Shown here: positions 34,976 to 48,400 of the stretch, piece by piece
How the letters are laid out: each line of letters opens with the position of its first letter
How positions within the stretch are numbered: position 1 is the stretch's first letter
NCBI GenBank assembly: GCA_035582835.1
Contig: JAYKAV010003094.1
Location: forward strand, 26,435 to 90,434
Reading direction: 5' to 3'
Length of the DNA: 64,000 nt
From: Phoebastria nigripes
Lineage: Eukaryota; Chordata; Aves; Procellariiformes; Diomedeidae
Made by a program: the position numbers and the translations under genes
Notes under the pieces: generated by a model
Told to the model about the DNA's origin: nothing
The model's database searches: none
The model's input: the letters and a program-made list of their open reading frames with translations, nothing else

Positions 34976-37900
34976 ATTGATATCCACTGTCAGGGAAAAA
35001 ATTTTGAAGCTATGAGAGAGAATTTTATGAAAACATCAGGTCAGAACTGAGGAGAAATCACAAAAACATAATCAAAAGTTAGAAAATAAGTAAAGGGTAG
35101 ATCATTCACTATATATTCCAATACAAGATCAAGGAATATTGATGAAATTATCAGGCAGCAAGGCACTTTTTCAGATATCATTTGGAATGCCAAAAGTTTG
35201 TGGAGGTTCAAAAAGCAAAGAGACACATTAATAAAAGAATATGTATTAACTGAATAAGAAATCTGACATACTAGGTTTGATCCAGTTCTATGGTGAGGTC
35301 TTTTACTGGAGAAGTTTAGTCAAACTGCTGCAAGAACTGAACTGTCATGGAGTCTGCTTGGACCCTGTGCAGAAGACCAATCAGTAGTTCTTTATTATAC
35401 TTACCTTATTTCCTTTTTCTTCTCTACCATATCGAAATGGCCACTCAGGACAGAAGGAAGTCAAATGCTTCTCTGACACCTCTGATGCTTTAACTTTGTA
35501 GTGTAAATGCAAGACAAAAATACAGTAGCAAACACCTCAGTTAAGATTAGATATATATTATCACAATACTGTAGAAGTTTTATTTCACTCAGTAAGAAGG
35601 TTGCTGAACAATTTATTCCAGTTAATGAGTTCTTGGCAAAGTTAGAGGCCAAGTTAAATTTTTTTTCAACTCTTTATCTCATACCACTTTTCAGTTGTTA
35701 AAGAAGTTGCGTGGATAGTCCTGGGTTTTTTCATTTTTATATACTTTGTCAGACTCCCAACAGTTCGCTGTCACAAGCTGTATATGGTAGAACAATCCAC
35801 AAGGAAGATAGTCCTGTGTCTAATTAGTGACTTTCACTCAAAATTGATTCACGATGGTAAGAAATATTGTGTCAGTCTCTAAATATTTCTGAAATAATAG
35901 TCTTCAACCTTCAGTCTGTTACTTCAGCTGCTTAAGCAATTCAAGTTAACTAAAGAGCTCATCTTTGTCTTGCACTGTAAGTGCAGCTTATTGCCATGAA
36001 TCATTTCTAAACTGTTTGGGAACATGTTCATATTTTTCCCCTAAGAAAATGTCATTTTGGCAAAAATAAAACCTTTTTGGAAGAACATTTTCATTGGAAA
36101 AGTGTTTCTTAGATCCAGACTACAATTTCTAGCCAAATCTGTGGAAAAATAGACCCAACTTACACATCCTAATTGTCCATCAGACTGCAGTGAGGTTGGT
36201 AGAACACTGCATTATAGTAAATGCCACAAACACTGGGCTTGCCACTGCTGGGGAGTGTCTTCTCTCTCTTGTTATGCTTTGCCACATTGTATAAATAATT
36301 AACTGTTTATTGGCCCAAAGTAGTGCAGTAATATGAGGCAACGGCTAAGAGGTTCATTGGTCAGCTAATTTATGTGAAATTTAGTTTCAGATCCCCTCAT
36401 GCCATTGTCCTGTATTATTCTGTTTCTGGAATACACTGAGGATGATTCTTAGACATGCTTAGAAACAAAATTAAATATATCATTCATGTATTTAAATGGT
36501 TCAGCAAATTTCCAAACACTTTGTGAACATAGCAGAGTATTCCTACTAACAGCAAATTAGGAACTGGATGAACTTTGAAATACACCTACTTGCTATTCAT
36601 TTTTCCTAGTAGATGTGGCTGATCACCTGAATCTCAAGGTGTTTTTTTCTGCTTTCTGACTTGCTGACAGAAGCTCTTTAAGCAGAAAAAATAGCATCTG
36701 TACATCCCACTGAATTGTCATTATGTATTCATTGTACATTTCATGAACATTGGGCATGCCAGGCACATTGAAAATATTTATCAGTAATCATCCAAGTACT
36801 TAGGAATGTTAATAAAATACCTGCAGATTGAACTTTTTACTCATAAATATATGAATGAAGATTGATTGTATTATTCAAACAGTTCCATCCATTTCCAGAA
36901 AGCAAGCTCTACTTTCTTAACCAAGCATAGATCAAGAAAAATATTTGGCTATTGTTACTACGTAGATAGCAAAAAAGCTACTAAATGTCAACAGAGAATT
37001 TTGGACTCCAGTGGCTAGGTATTTTCCCCAGCCAAAAAAAGTTCTCTTTATTCTGTTAGAACTTTTCTGAGTAACACTGATCCAAGTACCAGTGTCAGCT
37101 ACATTCTCAGTAGGTGTGATGCACCATGTGGATCTCCACAAAGCAATGTTAACAGCACTGCAAGTACTCTATGGTCCTGAGTATATAAATATAAAATCAT
37201 CACTTTTCTTTATGCAGCTATACATTGACAGCATCAGAAAATTATAACTTAATTAAAGCTTATTGGAAAACAAGTTTTCTCCGTTATGTACGTTAATGAG
37301 AACAAAATTTCAGCTTTCTGGAGGAAATAGCTAAATCAAACATTTCTCATGTAATTTCTGTTTAGTATTTGATAGAAAATGTAGTTGCCTTTTTTTTCTC
37401 TAAATGTTGGGCTCTCTAGTAAGACTATTTATCTTTTGATTTACTGTGGTTTTCTCTTGTAATTTACTCTAAGATGAATTGTCTGAGAGTAGTGCTTAGT
37501 ACATAAAGGAGAATGGGAAAAGAGGAAATTACTACAATAGCATGTATACACAAAAATACTTTGAAATTTTGCCAGAATATATTTATTTTTAACAAAATAA
37601 AGATTTTGTTTTTCAACAGCTCTAAGTTTCCATGGAGAAAAGATGCGTTAGGAAATAATTTTGGTATTGTCAAAATCTGTTTTCCATCAAAAAACAATGT
37701 TGAGAAAAATATTAAATTTAGCCTGTTTCTAAAAATAATGCTAGAATAAACTAAAGTTTTAATACTAGATGAAACTGAAGTTTTTCCAATAGTTATTGCA
37801 ATCCATTGTCTTTGAAAAGTGTATTTTCAAAACATGAAAAATAGTTAGGAACCTTGAATCAATACTGTGCTTCATATCACAAGATTCAACAGGTTAAGTA

Positions 37901-39840
37901 ATTTCAACCAACTAGTTGAACAGAAATATTCTTTATTTCTCCTAGATCTGTCTATAAGGTATATCAGTAGAGTACCAGCTACTCTTCTGTAACATTTCAT
38001 TTTTGGTAATTTCCTTGGTGAATTGTTGTCTGTAAACCTTCAATTATCTTTAAAAATGTGTCCTAATGTTCACTTAGCCCAGTATGAGCACCTACATTCT
38101 ATCATAATTTTCAGTTCACTTAATTATCTTATTACAAACTTCCTATGCTAAACCAAAATGTTCAGCTTGGCCTTGATCCTGCTTCTTTATTCTTTTATTT
38201 TGCCTAATAACCTCATAGTATGCAAAAAAACNTAATGGGGAAATTTTAATGCAGTCTTTAATACTTCTCTCTTGCTTGAATTTGAATATTTCTATGAAAA
38301 ATAAAATTATAATTTATACTGAAAATATTTATACCAGTTAAAACAAAATACACAGATGCTGTGGCATGGAAAACTATTTTCATATAACTTGGAACCTACT
38401 CCTACAGATCTTCTCTGTCAGTCAGAATATTGATATCAGTGTTTCTATTTAACTTCACTGCTTATGCTAGGAGACTTTTTAGCGAAGTGGACTCTAAGTA
38501 AATGCAGTGCAGAGGATCAGCAATAAACTATAAAATTGCCAATGGTTTCAGTGTGTGTAAAGTGGGACAAAAATCAGACAGGCCACTGATAGACTTTTAG
38601 TGACTAGGCAGTTGGGCCTTATTTTGTAAGGTTTATTCAATCTGTGAAGTCAATCAGTGCCAAGCACATGATCAGTATAAATAATAATCCCTTCCGTGTG
38701 AATGTTGCTTCTACTGGCATTTTTATCAAGGTCTCTGTCGAATTTTGTCCTTGGAGTATCTCTAGTTCCAAGCACCAAATCATAATTTAGAAATAGTTAT
38801 AGATAACACTTGGCAGTGTGAAAGGATGGATTGCTGATGTTTTCCAATGGGAAGTAGAAAAAGCAATGTATAAATATGTGAACAGTTCCATGTAAAATAT
38901 ATCAAAAAAATAAACTTGTTGTCATGGCAACCTTTTTCTATTGACAGAGAGGAAAGATGAGGATGAGAAACATATGCAGTAAAAGATACAAGACTTAAAG
39001 TAGGCACAAGAGAAATGTAAGAATAACATGACCAGTGTATTCCACACAGCTAATCAGGCAAATTGCCAGATTAATCTTTCTTTCCCTCTTTGTCCCTTAA
39101 TGAAATCTCATTTGTTTTTGAGGGAAAATAGCTTTGTAAAACTGTTTCCCATCCAACTAGAAACAAAGCCAAGGGTGAATACAAAGCTTTAGACATGAAG
39201 TACACATGAAGGAAGGTTCCATTTTAGAAATTCCAGCCAACATCCTTCTCGCCAACCTTTTCCCTTCAGTCTTGCTCTATGACTTTCATCTTGTCTGGAA
39301 AGAAAAGCAACGTTTTGTGTTTTTTCTTTCTGTTCATACTGAGTCATACTGTTACCAAGCATCTGTTGCAGAAGTGAGGCACAGGTCTAACATTGAGAGA
39401 TGTTTCTAACTTCTTGTTAGAATTTCTGATGCTTTTGTGTGTAGTAAAGTTGTGAAATCTGTGGGTTTATGCCTTTCCAGTTTCACTGAGTTTCATTTCA
39501 ATGAAGTTTCACATAAACCTCAGAAGTTGAAAATCTATTATGTCATTCCAGTGCACTTGCTAGTAAATAAGACCACGCATTCTCACACTTGATACAAACA
39601 TAACTAGTAAATTAGGCAAATATATGGTAATTTAAAGCATGTTCAAATTAAAAAGATTTGTATTAAAATGAGAATAAATGTTTTCCCACTGAGGAGCTGA
39701 GGATATTTAATTACTCTCTGCTTTTTTGGAAAGAAATGAAGAAAAGTTGGCTTTATATGCATTTAGAAGGCCTTTATTGCTACCTAACTGCATAATGTGC
39801 AGTACAAGAAAAGCAGTCAATGAAGTTGTTAAAGCTGAAG
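34976..39840. other. AT-rich non-coding sequence
   Basis: No gene recognised. One low-confidence SINE-like piece lies at 36320-36400. Ambiguous base at 38232. Confidence 0.55.
36320..36400 (+). repeat. Possible tRNA-derived SINE relic
   Basis: An A-box-like GGCTAAGAGG near 36342 is followed about 50 bp later by AGTTTCAGATCCCC, resembling a B box. Order and spacing suit a polymerase III-derived SINE head, but both boxes are degenerate. Confidence 0.35.
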
Positions 39841-39844
39841 CACT

Positions 39845-39930
39845 GGGCTGGGATTAAGCACATAGGCTGAGGAGATGTCTACTGTGGATTTGCTGTGAGA
39901 CCTTGATCAAGTGACATAGAGCTTGCAATT
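39845..39930 (+). repeat. MIR-like SINE relic
   Basis: TTGCTGTGAGACCTTGATCA followed by AGTGACATAGAG matches the conserved core of amniote MIR-type SINEs (TTGCTGTGTGACCTTGGGCAAGTCAC). The upstream text (GGGCTGGGATTAAGCAC...) is compatible with its tRNA-related half. Confidence 0.6.
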
Positions 39931-40084
39931 AAATGTAACTTGTTTACTTCTGTTAATCTACATTGGTATTGGATGAGGCTGCAAATACTTTTACTTCAGA
40001 TCCCAGTTTATAAAAAAGACAATGACGATATTGTCCTACAACAGGAGCTATTGCTAGCCCAAGTTTATTAATAACAGTATTTTG

Positions 40085-40390
40085 ATATGGCTATACCAGA
40101 CCAGACCAAACCAAATTCCACCTGGCCCAGTCATCTGTGTCTGACAATAGCTAGTAATGCATGTCTAGAATCAATACAAGAACAATCTGATAGATAGTGG
40201 TACCTTCCAGGAATATTTCTGTGCCCTGCAACAGTCTGCATCTCAGAGATTTAAGGAGGCAGAGCTGGTCTACTTATGTTTAATAGTCCAATGAATTTGT
40301 CCAATTGCTTTCTGAAATTGTATGAATTTCCAACAACATCCTGCAGCAAGGAGCTTCACAGTTAAATAATCAGATTTGTTGTCTCTGTTT
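40085..40390 (-). mobile_element. Ancient CR1/L3-like LINE 3' remnant
   Basis: The plus strand carries, in order, CACCTGGCCCAGTCATCTGT, GTCTGACAATAGCTAGTAATG, CCAATGAATTTGTCCAATTG and AACAACATCCTGCAGCAAGG with AGCTTCACAG. This is the block order of an old CR1-group LINE common in turtles and crocodilians, in which the end reads as a reversed element. It is heavily diverged and has no coding capacity. A younger CR1 fragment in the same orientation follows 85 bp later. Confidence 0.6.
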
Positions 40391-40474
40391 GTTTGTTTTG
40401 TTTACTGCTTTTAGTTAATGCACCATAATTCTGCTGGGATAGAAAGTAAATATCAGTCACTATTCATCCTCTCA

Positions 40475-40778
40475 GAATCATAGAATCATAGAATGGTTTG
40501 GGTTGGAAGGGACCTTTAAAGGTCATCTAGTCCAACCCCCCTGCCATGGGCAGGGACATCTTTCACTAGATCAGGTTGCTTAAAGCCCCATCCAACCTGA
40601 CCTTGAACACTTCCAATGATAGGGCATCCACAGCTTCTCTGGGCAACCTGTTCCAGTGTCTCACCACCCTCATCATGAAAATTTTTTTCCTTATATCCGG
40701 CCTAAATCTACCCTCTTTCAATTTAAAACAGTTGCCCCTTGTCCTGTCACTAGAGGCCTTGGTAAAAAGTGTCTCTCA
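40475..40778 (-). mobile_element. CR1 3'-end fragment
   Basis: The plus strand begins GAATCATAGAATCATAGAAT and continues GGTTTGGGTTGGAAGGGACC and CATCTAGTCCAACCCCCCTG, the canonical inverted CR1 3' UTR. CCTGTTCCAGTGTCTCACCA and the codons of the C-terminal ORF2 end follow. Similarity stops near GTAAAAAGTGTCTCTC (40778). About 300 bp; the element is 5'-truncated. Confidence 0.92.
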
Positions 40779-42766
40779 TGTTACTCATTATTTTATAGAA
40801 CTTTATCTTCTCTAGCAAGTGTTGAGATAGTATAATAAAGAAATAGGAACCTAGACTAATAATGTAAGGATGTTTTTTATGCACATTTCTATTAATAATT
40901 TATGAAGATTTTATTTTTTAAAAAAACATTATTTTAAGTTCTGCTCATTGTCTGTTTTGAAGACCAGGTCTGCAAAGCATTTTCCCAGATGGATATAATG
41001 CCAGCTTTTGTAGTATCTGTATATAAACTCCAATTCAAAATTTATATCTCAAGAAATTGCAATTCTGATCAGTGATCTGTAAAAGGACTGTCATCAGTCA
41101 TTGTGGGGAAGAAAAAAAAGGACACAAGGAAAGTAGAGAGGAGGATTAAGTAAAATATCCTTACATTACAGAAGGTCCAGTGGACACTGAAAGTTTAATA
41201 TATCCAAAACTATACCCAGGATTTCTTAAGGATCTTTCATTCTGTAGATATTGAAGGTGATCCCCTCCCTTAGTCTGCAAAGTTGTGTAGGGCTTGCCCA
41301 TAGGGTCCACCTGTGATATTCACTGGCTTGAGATACAGATGGAGGTTGAAGACCCGTGGGACCTAGCTGGTATATCTGGGGAGTCATTCAAGAAGTCTCA
41401 GTCCCTCTTTATGACACCAGTGCCACTTACAGCTGTGAAAAGAGGTGTAGTCTGTTTTCCATAGTGTATCTCAGTGCTGTGCTTCTTTGACAAAATACTG
41501 CAAACTCTACAAAATTTTAAGTCCCCAATCCACTCCCCATAAAAACTATCCCCAGTCTGGTCCAGAGATACAATGTTTTTGAAATACTAATTTTTACATT
41601 TTTTTAGATTCAAACGAAAACTTTGGGAAGAATTTAAGATATAGTTAAATCTCTATCAATACTGATGTTTGTGCATAATTATTTTTTAATTTATGTTCCC
41701 TACATTATTTTTTAAGGAAATGCCTTCTTTTCAATGCAGTTAACGGAATAACAAACATAAGGCTGTACAAAAATGAGTATAAAAAAGTTGCTGATTAGAT
41801 TAGCTCTTTCTTTAGTGCATTAACTAGTCCTTTTTCTATATAGGTGCAAATTCAGGTTTTTGTTTCCTCAGATATTCACGTCCCTTCCTTGAAAATACAG
41901 TTTTTGTATTTTATAGTTCATGTCAGACCCAACTAGTCAAAGTCTAGTTGTTCAGAGCCCAGCTAGTGTGGAACTAATATGGAAAGTATTATTCAGATAA
42001 TCAGAGAAACATAATGCAATAGTGACATGAATTAATAGGATATTTACCATAGCTAAGGTGAGATAGTCAAGTGAGTTGCTAGGCAAAATCTTTTTCAGTA
42101 AAAGTATCAAATGTAACCAAGGCCCTTCATAATGTTTATTTACTGTACAAAAAGAATATGCATTATTTTGCAGAAAATGAGAAACTTCTTTGTCATCAAT
42201 GCATCAGATACTTAAAAGCCTCAGAAAAGCCTTCGTTTAGAAAAGTTCAAATGCAGGTGGTGCCATTATTTGCAATGTACAGTAAAGCAGATTACAGCAT
42301 AAATTATTTATTTAAATATTTGGCTTTTAATTTTCTGGAATCATTCAACTGAGGTGCCTATGAATTTCAGTACACAAGCAGACTAAATTACTTATTACCA
42401 GAATAGGTAAGATGTACAGAGAGAAACTTTTCCACAATGAATAAGAGGACACTTGTCCCAGAGCAGAGGCAGAAAATACTGTGACTGAAGCATTCACCAT
42501 AAGGCTGTAGATTTTGTTCTGGTGATAAAAAAACAACTTCTAGTGGAACAGGGGCTATTCAAACAGTATAGCTCATTTATCCATAGCTCAGATGACCTCT
42601 GCTCAACACCCTAACCATTCTGAATTCCATTCTAATTCTTCCTAGGTTATACCTAAGGATATACATTTGACTTGCCTAATTAATGGCTGCAGCGTTTGCA
42701 TGGGATTTTAAAAGCCAAATGTAGCAGTGCCTACAGCTCAAAAGTCCAATGTCTTTGTGTACGTAA
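40779..42766. other. AT-rich non-coding sequence
   Basis: No feature recognised over 2 kb. Confidence 0.6.
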
Positions 42767-42850
42767 TCTGTAGATTCTATATTTTATAAAAGGGGATTAA
42801 TAATGATACCTACTTCAAAGGTATGTTGGAAGAGTGAATACAATAAAGAT
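42767..42850 (+). repeat. MIR-like SINE relic, 3' half
   Basis: TTATAAAAGGGGATTAATAA followed by TGATACCTACTTC and GTATGTTGGAAGAGTGAATA parallels the MIR core and 3' region (TGTAAAATGGGGATAATAATAGTACCTACCTC...). It is worn but in the right order. Confidence 0.6.
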
Positions 42851-44934
42851 GAAGAAGTGGCCAGACATTTACCATCATGGGATCCATACATGAACCTGAC
42901 CTGTACGTGTTGTTTTAAAATATTTGCTATTGTCAAATTAACACCAGACTAAATTCTATTCTAAAGTATTCTATAAATGAGCGAGTGCAAATAACAGTTT
43001 AGGATAAAGAGTTTGGTAGCTGTAATGAGCAGACATAAGTCCATTCCATTGTCTTTCAGTTACTTTGCTGAAGACTGCAAAAATGCATATATGTGAATAT
43101 AAATATATATCTTTTTTGCATTTCCTGACTTAGTTGGTGAGGGACGCCTGGAGGGGGTTGCATTTTAGATTGATGGTGCTAGTGACATGTTAATCTGAGC
43201 AAAACTGCAGTGCTATTATTGTTAAAATAATAAAAAATTGTAAACTGTTGACCTCCTCCAGACTCTCTACTTGATTTTTTCTTACCGTCAAAAAGCTCGA
43301 GAGAAATGCCAGAAACCAAGAATTCATAATCCTGTGCTCAAGTATTGCAAAGTGTAATGGTAGTGTTGGAACATGAATAAGACAGAAATAGAAGTTACAT
43401 AAACAACACAGCTGACCTCTTTTTATCAGAGTTTACTAGAACAAATACCGTGCCTGAGAAAAGAACAGATAAAGTCAAAATATGACCAAAATAAAACTGC
43501 CAAGAAACAATGTTTCAGTTAGAAGATACCTGGAGATAGATGTATAGCTGGATTTTCACTCAGCTGGATTCCTCAAAAGTACTTTAGTGATAATGTACAC
43601 CACTTTAGGCACTTAACTACACATTTAGGCAACACTGATATCGCTAACTGCCACCCTTCTCCAAAGGCAGGTACATTCTCACTGCAATTTCGGTTTATGC
43701 CCATGAGTTTGTGTTCACAACATCAGTTCTGATTCTAGCCCGCTGTTACCTTAGCTGAAGCTCAGTCCCAAAGGAGGACTCCCAGCCTAAGCACCTTCTT
43801 CCTCAGTAGACTCAATTTTGTAGGCATGTTCGGACCACAAGTGTGAAAACAGATTTGAATGAAATTGCTCCAAGTATTGGTCAACTATTTATACTTTTAG
43901 CCATATTGTAAGTCCAGAACACCTAGAAAGTCTTACAGTAAAGACACTTTCTGTAGGATAAATGACCTCAGCTGAAATTCCTGTGTCAAATTAGGTAAAG
44001 TATGGTTTTGAAGCTATGTCCTGAGTATTTTAACTGGGCCATTTGTTACACAAGAGCTGTATGTTTCTGCTTATTCCCTCTGTTTTGGGTTCCCCTTCTG
44101 CCTGTACAAACACAAACAAGGAAAACTGGAATTTATCACCTTGCTCCCAGGAAAGGAGCGTACAGGTCCTACTTCTAGGCCAGTTTAAGAAATTGCCCAT
44201 TCAGATGGTTTTGATGATCCCTCTTAATGCATCTAATTCTGTGAAATGTAGCAGCTGCTGATTTCACTAGGTGACAGATATCTGCATCAAAATTAGTGGA
44301 CAACTGTAGAAGTATTTCTGAACAACTTTACAAGAAAATATTCAGATTCATATCTGTCTGTTTGAAAATCGGATATCTTAGATCAATTCTGAGGATACAC
44401 ATGGGGAATTAGTAGGTGAATGTGGGGACCCAGCAGGCAAGATGAACAAAGATATTTGATTCAAAGCCATTATTTAGTTCCTTATAGCACAGGAACTGAA
44501 ATTATAATTAGCTACAGTGTGTTTTGACAGATGTCTCCCTTGACGAATATTGAAAAGATAACGACTGTGTTTCCAAAAATGACTCATTTTTAAATAATAT
44601 TGGTTAAAATACCATGGGAGTGATTTGGGTGCCTAAACAGAGGTGTCTACTGCCACCGACACCATTCTTGCCCTTGTCTATAAGGGCAGTCACCAGTTAG
44701 CCATAATCTCAGTATCAAATCTACTCACCTTTTATAGACTCCAGTTTTCCAAAGTGAATAATGTCAACTGCAATTAATTATGTGCCCATTTTTCCTTCAA
44801 TTACCTCACTGCTCTTTCCCTCGCCCTCCATATGCCATTCCCTCTATCTGGAAATATTCCCCTTTGATGCTCTCTCTGCTGTGATAGCCATTTAATGTTA
44901 ATCAGGAAACCTGAAACATTGTTTTCTAAAAATT
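42851..44934. other. Non-coding sequence with two TTAGGCAC-type relics
   Basis: No gene. Short pieces at 43602-43634 (TTTAGGCACTTAACT, then TTTAGGCAAC) and 44613-44640 (TTTGGGTGCCTAAACAG) resemble an old amniote repeat. Such pieces recur at 53431 and 56590. Confidence 0.5.
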
Positions 44935-44939
44935 CTACA
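44935..44939 (+). repeat. Target-site duplication, left (CTACA)
   Basis: Five bases before the LTR, identical to 45491-45495. Confidence 0.93.
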
Positions 44940-45490
44940 TGTCCTGGTTCCAGCTGGGACAGAGTTAACTTTCCTCCCAGTAGCTGGGGAGGCTGCGCTG
45001 TGTTTTGGGTTTGGTATAATAGGAGCGCTGATGGCCCATTGATGTTTTGGGTGTTGCTGGGTGGTGCTTGCACCGGGCACTTTTCGGCCTCCCATGCCCT
45101 GCCAGGTGCATGGGAAGCTGGCGGGGGGAGCATAGCCGGGGTGGTTGACCCAGCTGGCCAATGGGGTATTCCATACCATGCAACGTCATGCTCAGTATAA
45201 AAACTAAGGGTGTGGGGGGGGGCCCGGGGGCCCGGGCTCTCGTTCGGTTCGGCAGGTGGTGAGCAATTGCATTGTGCGTCGCCTGCTTTGTATATTGTTG
45301 TTGTTGCTGTTGTTATCACTGTTACTATTACTGTTCTACTTTGTTTTATTTCAATTATTAAACTGTTTTTATCTCAACCCGCGAGTTTTCCTACTCGTGC
45401 CCTCCTGATTCTCTCCCCCATCCCACCAGAGCAGGGGGGTGAGCGAGCAGCTGCGTGGTGTTTAGGTGCTGCCAGGGTTAAACCATGACA
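44940..45490 (+). mobile_element. Solo LTR of the endogenous retrovirus family
   Basis: A 551-bp LTR on the plus strand starting TGTCCTGGTTCCAGCTGGGA and ending GGTTAAACCATGACA, with perfect CTACA duplications on both sides and no internal sequence. It carries CCAAT (45158-45162), a degenerate CRE (AACGTCAT), a TATA box (45196-45203), a GC-rich segment after the TATA box (about 45210-45260), a GTT/ACT trinucleotide tract (about 45293-45335) and ATTAAA (about 45357) before the U5 end. It is closest in layout to the LTR at 1775-3450. The similarly placed central part of the LTR at 24564 is different. Confidence 0.94.
45158..45203 (+). promoter_or_regulatory. LTR core promoter: CCAAT and TATA
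   Basis: CCAAT at 45158-45162 and TATAAAAA at 45196-45203, about 34 bp apart, with a CRE-like but imperfect AACGTCAT between. Transcription would run rightwards. Confidence 0.65.
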
Positions 45491-45495
45491 CTACA
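45491..45495 (+). repeat. Target-site duplication, right (CTACA)
   Basis: Matches 44935-44939 exactly. Confidence 0.93.
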
Positions 45496-48400
45496 CATTG
45501 TTAATCTATTTCTTTCCTTCCCATCCACACATTCTACACTTCAATTTCCCCTTTTTCTTTTTTTGAGCAGGAACCATTTTCTTTCTTATTTCTCTGTCCA
45601 GTGTCTTCCATAATGGAGCCTTCATTCATAAATAAATATTTTGGTGTTAGAGTAGTAATAAATAATCAGACTATCTACCCGTAATGCTGTCAGGCATATT
45701 CTCTACTATAATAAAATTTTTCTTAAATATTGAAGACTAATTTTATTAAGCACATTCTGGAGCTGTTCTAAACAAGGATTCCAGGGGGCAGACAACAGCA
45801 CCTAACAGCAACATTTGCCTGGCACTTAGCAGAGTTTGAACCCACTGAAATTATATTTCCAGCAAAGTTCACTCTGTATATGAGCTTCTTTCTGTCTAAT
45901 GACTTTCCTCTTTAGTTCACCCTCCTTCCTTCAGGAGGGAAAAAAACCCACCAAAACAAGCAGCTTCTCAGAACATCTCACAGAGAATGCCATTTATAGT
46001 TACTTCTTCTGGACTTTACCAGTAATCGCTGAAGATACAAAATATCTGGAGACAACTGTGGTGTGAAAGGTTTTTCTGTTTAGGAAAGAATTATGGCTAG
46101 AATGGCTCCCAAACTCTGTAAGGGAAGATCCTGTAACACTGGCTGAAGTACTGAAAAAGCCTGGCTTTGGATTTACTACCCAGACAGAAAGCAAAAATGT
46201 CATTAAAAATGTCATGCTGAGTAAATAATTTAAAAGTGCTTCATATTTCTGCCATTAACATTTATGTCATTTCTGGTATTGTCCCATTCTAAAAACGTGC
46301 AGAATACCTCCTAGCACAGACTGAAGTTTAGTATGTCTGCATTTCCCAGCTGATAACTGAATTCCATGCTGGTGTACTGGTAAGAGTCAGATATGGATGT
46401 GACAGGAAATTATTTAGATGTCCTTGAAAAGATCTTATTTTAGAAACAATTGATGCTTTGGAAGGAGCATGGAAACAGGCTAGACTATAGGAAAGGACTC
46501 TTTTCTTATTTGAAATCACTAAATATTCAGATATTTAGACATGCTAAGTAGAGCTGTGTTTAAGGCAGCACTATCTCGTTTAAAATAATTTGCTGAATTC
46601 TGATACCTGGCTCCTACAAGTGTTTCCCAAAGCGAAATAGAAAAGCCATCCTTTAATGGAAAAATGCAAAACATTCATTTGCATTGCCTAAAGGAGGACA
46701 GTGTGAAGAGCAAATAGGGCATGTGGAGTCTCACGTGTTGCTACATTTACCATTTAAAGAAACATTTAAATTGAAGATTTTTTTTTTTTTTTTTTTAGAA
46801 GAAAGGCATTGTTGGCTGTCACATTAACATCAAGACACAGTTTCAGCCTTACCTATAACTTGTTACTGTGTAGGATACAAGCATTGTTCCAACACATGTC
46901 ATGTATTACATTGTTACAAAGAACATGGACATAATGTGTTAATATTGTGTCACACATTACAATGATTCAGTAATATTTGCTAGAGATAAATAAAAATTTC
47001 ATTTTCAGCCCAGTTTTTATTACTAATCCACAAATAATAAGGAGATATTTTGGCTAATCTGAGCAGCTCTGTTCCAGATTCAGGTACCTCTGGAAAAGGA
47101 ATTCTTTTCCATTTTTAGTTTAGTTGTATTTTCTGTAAACTGATTTTTTTCCATAGAAAGTACTCATTGATTATCACAATGACTGAAAAACACACCCACA
47201 CATGGCTGTTCTCTGATGTTCTCTGAGTTTTAGGCTTGCCTTCTGAATCAGAGAAAAACAGTATTCTAAGTAAAGCAAAATATCCAGGAAGAAACATGTT
47301 GACATCAAAATCTCTCTGCAAACAATTTTAGAGCAAATACTTTATATTAGTTGAGATTATCAGCTATTTATCCACAAAATCTCTCAATTAGTATTTGCAG
47401 ATGCAAATTGGCTACTTGAAAATGCTGCCAAAGACTACTTATTGCAGAACTTTATTTGAAATTAAAAACAGAAAATGAGATAAAAAACCTTTGAAACATG
47501 CCAAGTGCTAACATAAGTTTTATTTGTGAAATTTAGACTGCAAACCCTCATGAATGAGGACTTGCAAAGTGAAGAAAATGGAAAAAATATTTGAAACCTG
47601 ATTTTAAAAGATATAAATTCCAAATGTAATCGTGATTTGTCAATTTTCTCCACTAGAAATAGCATCAGTTGTTCCATGAGAAATGTTCCAACAATAAATG
47701 CTTCATTTAAATTTTTCTTGGGCTTTTCTATTAAACAAAATAACGAATGTCTTGTTAGAAAACAAAATATTTTCATATAATCCAAAAATCTGATATAATT
47801 TAAAGGAAAATCTGTTCTGAAGAGGCAATAGTTGTTTCTTTTTCTAATTCAACTTCTCTACCTCAAAGTTAAACATGTATGAAATACAAACAATGTTATT
47901 TTNTGTCAAAAGTGTTTAGAAAAACCTTTGACTGCAATTAATTGCACAGGCTTTGTGCCATTGCTAGATCTTGACGTCATCATTATTATAAAGTGGACTT
48001 TGAGCAAAGTGACAGAAATTCCATCCTTGGATGGATGTTCAAGCTTGGTCAGATACAGAATTATAAGAACACTGGTAGAGCTGTACTAGAAGTCCTAGGA
48101 AGGTTTTTCTGTCTGTAATTTTTGGGACATCCTGCTAATAGGTGAGATTTTTTTCTGGCTCTAAGAAAAGTAAGTGAGATCTCTGGAAGCTAGCCTTTTT
48201 TCCCTAAGGAATGAATGCAAGCTAATCAAAGAAATTCCATCAGGTTTTTGTTTTCTGTCATCTGCTTGGCTAAGACCAGTGCCCAAGAGATAGCACTTCT
48301 GTGGGATAATACAAAGTCTACACACACATGTAAAATGACTTAAATGAAGTAATTTCTCTCTTGTCTTCACTTTTTACAATGTTTTATATTATGTTAAATT

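Noticed and set aside
45775..45860. Another MIR-like core
   Set aside because: Only short words such as GGCACTTAG match; order and length are insufficient.
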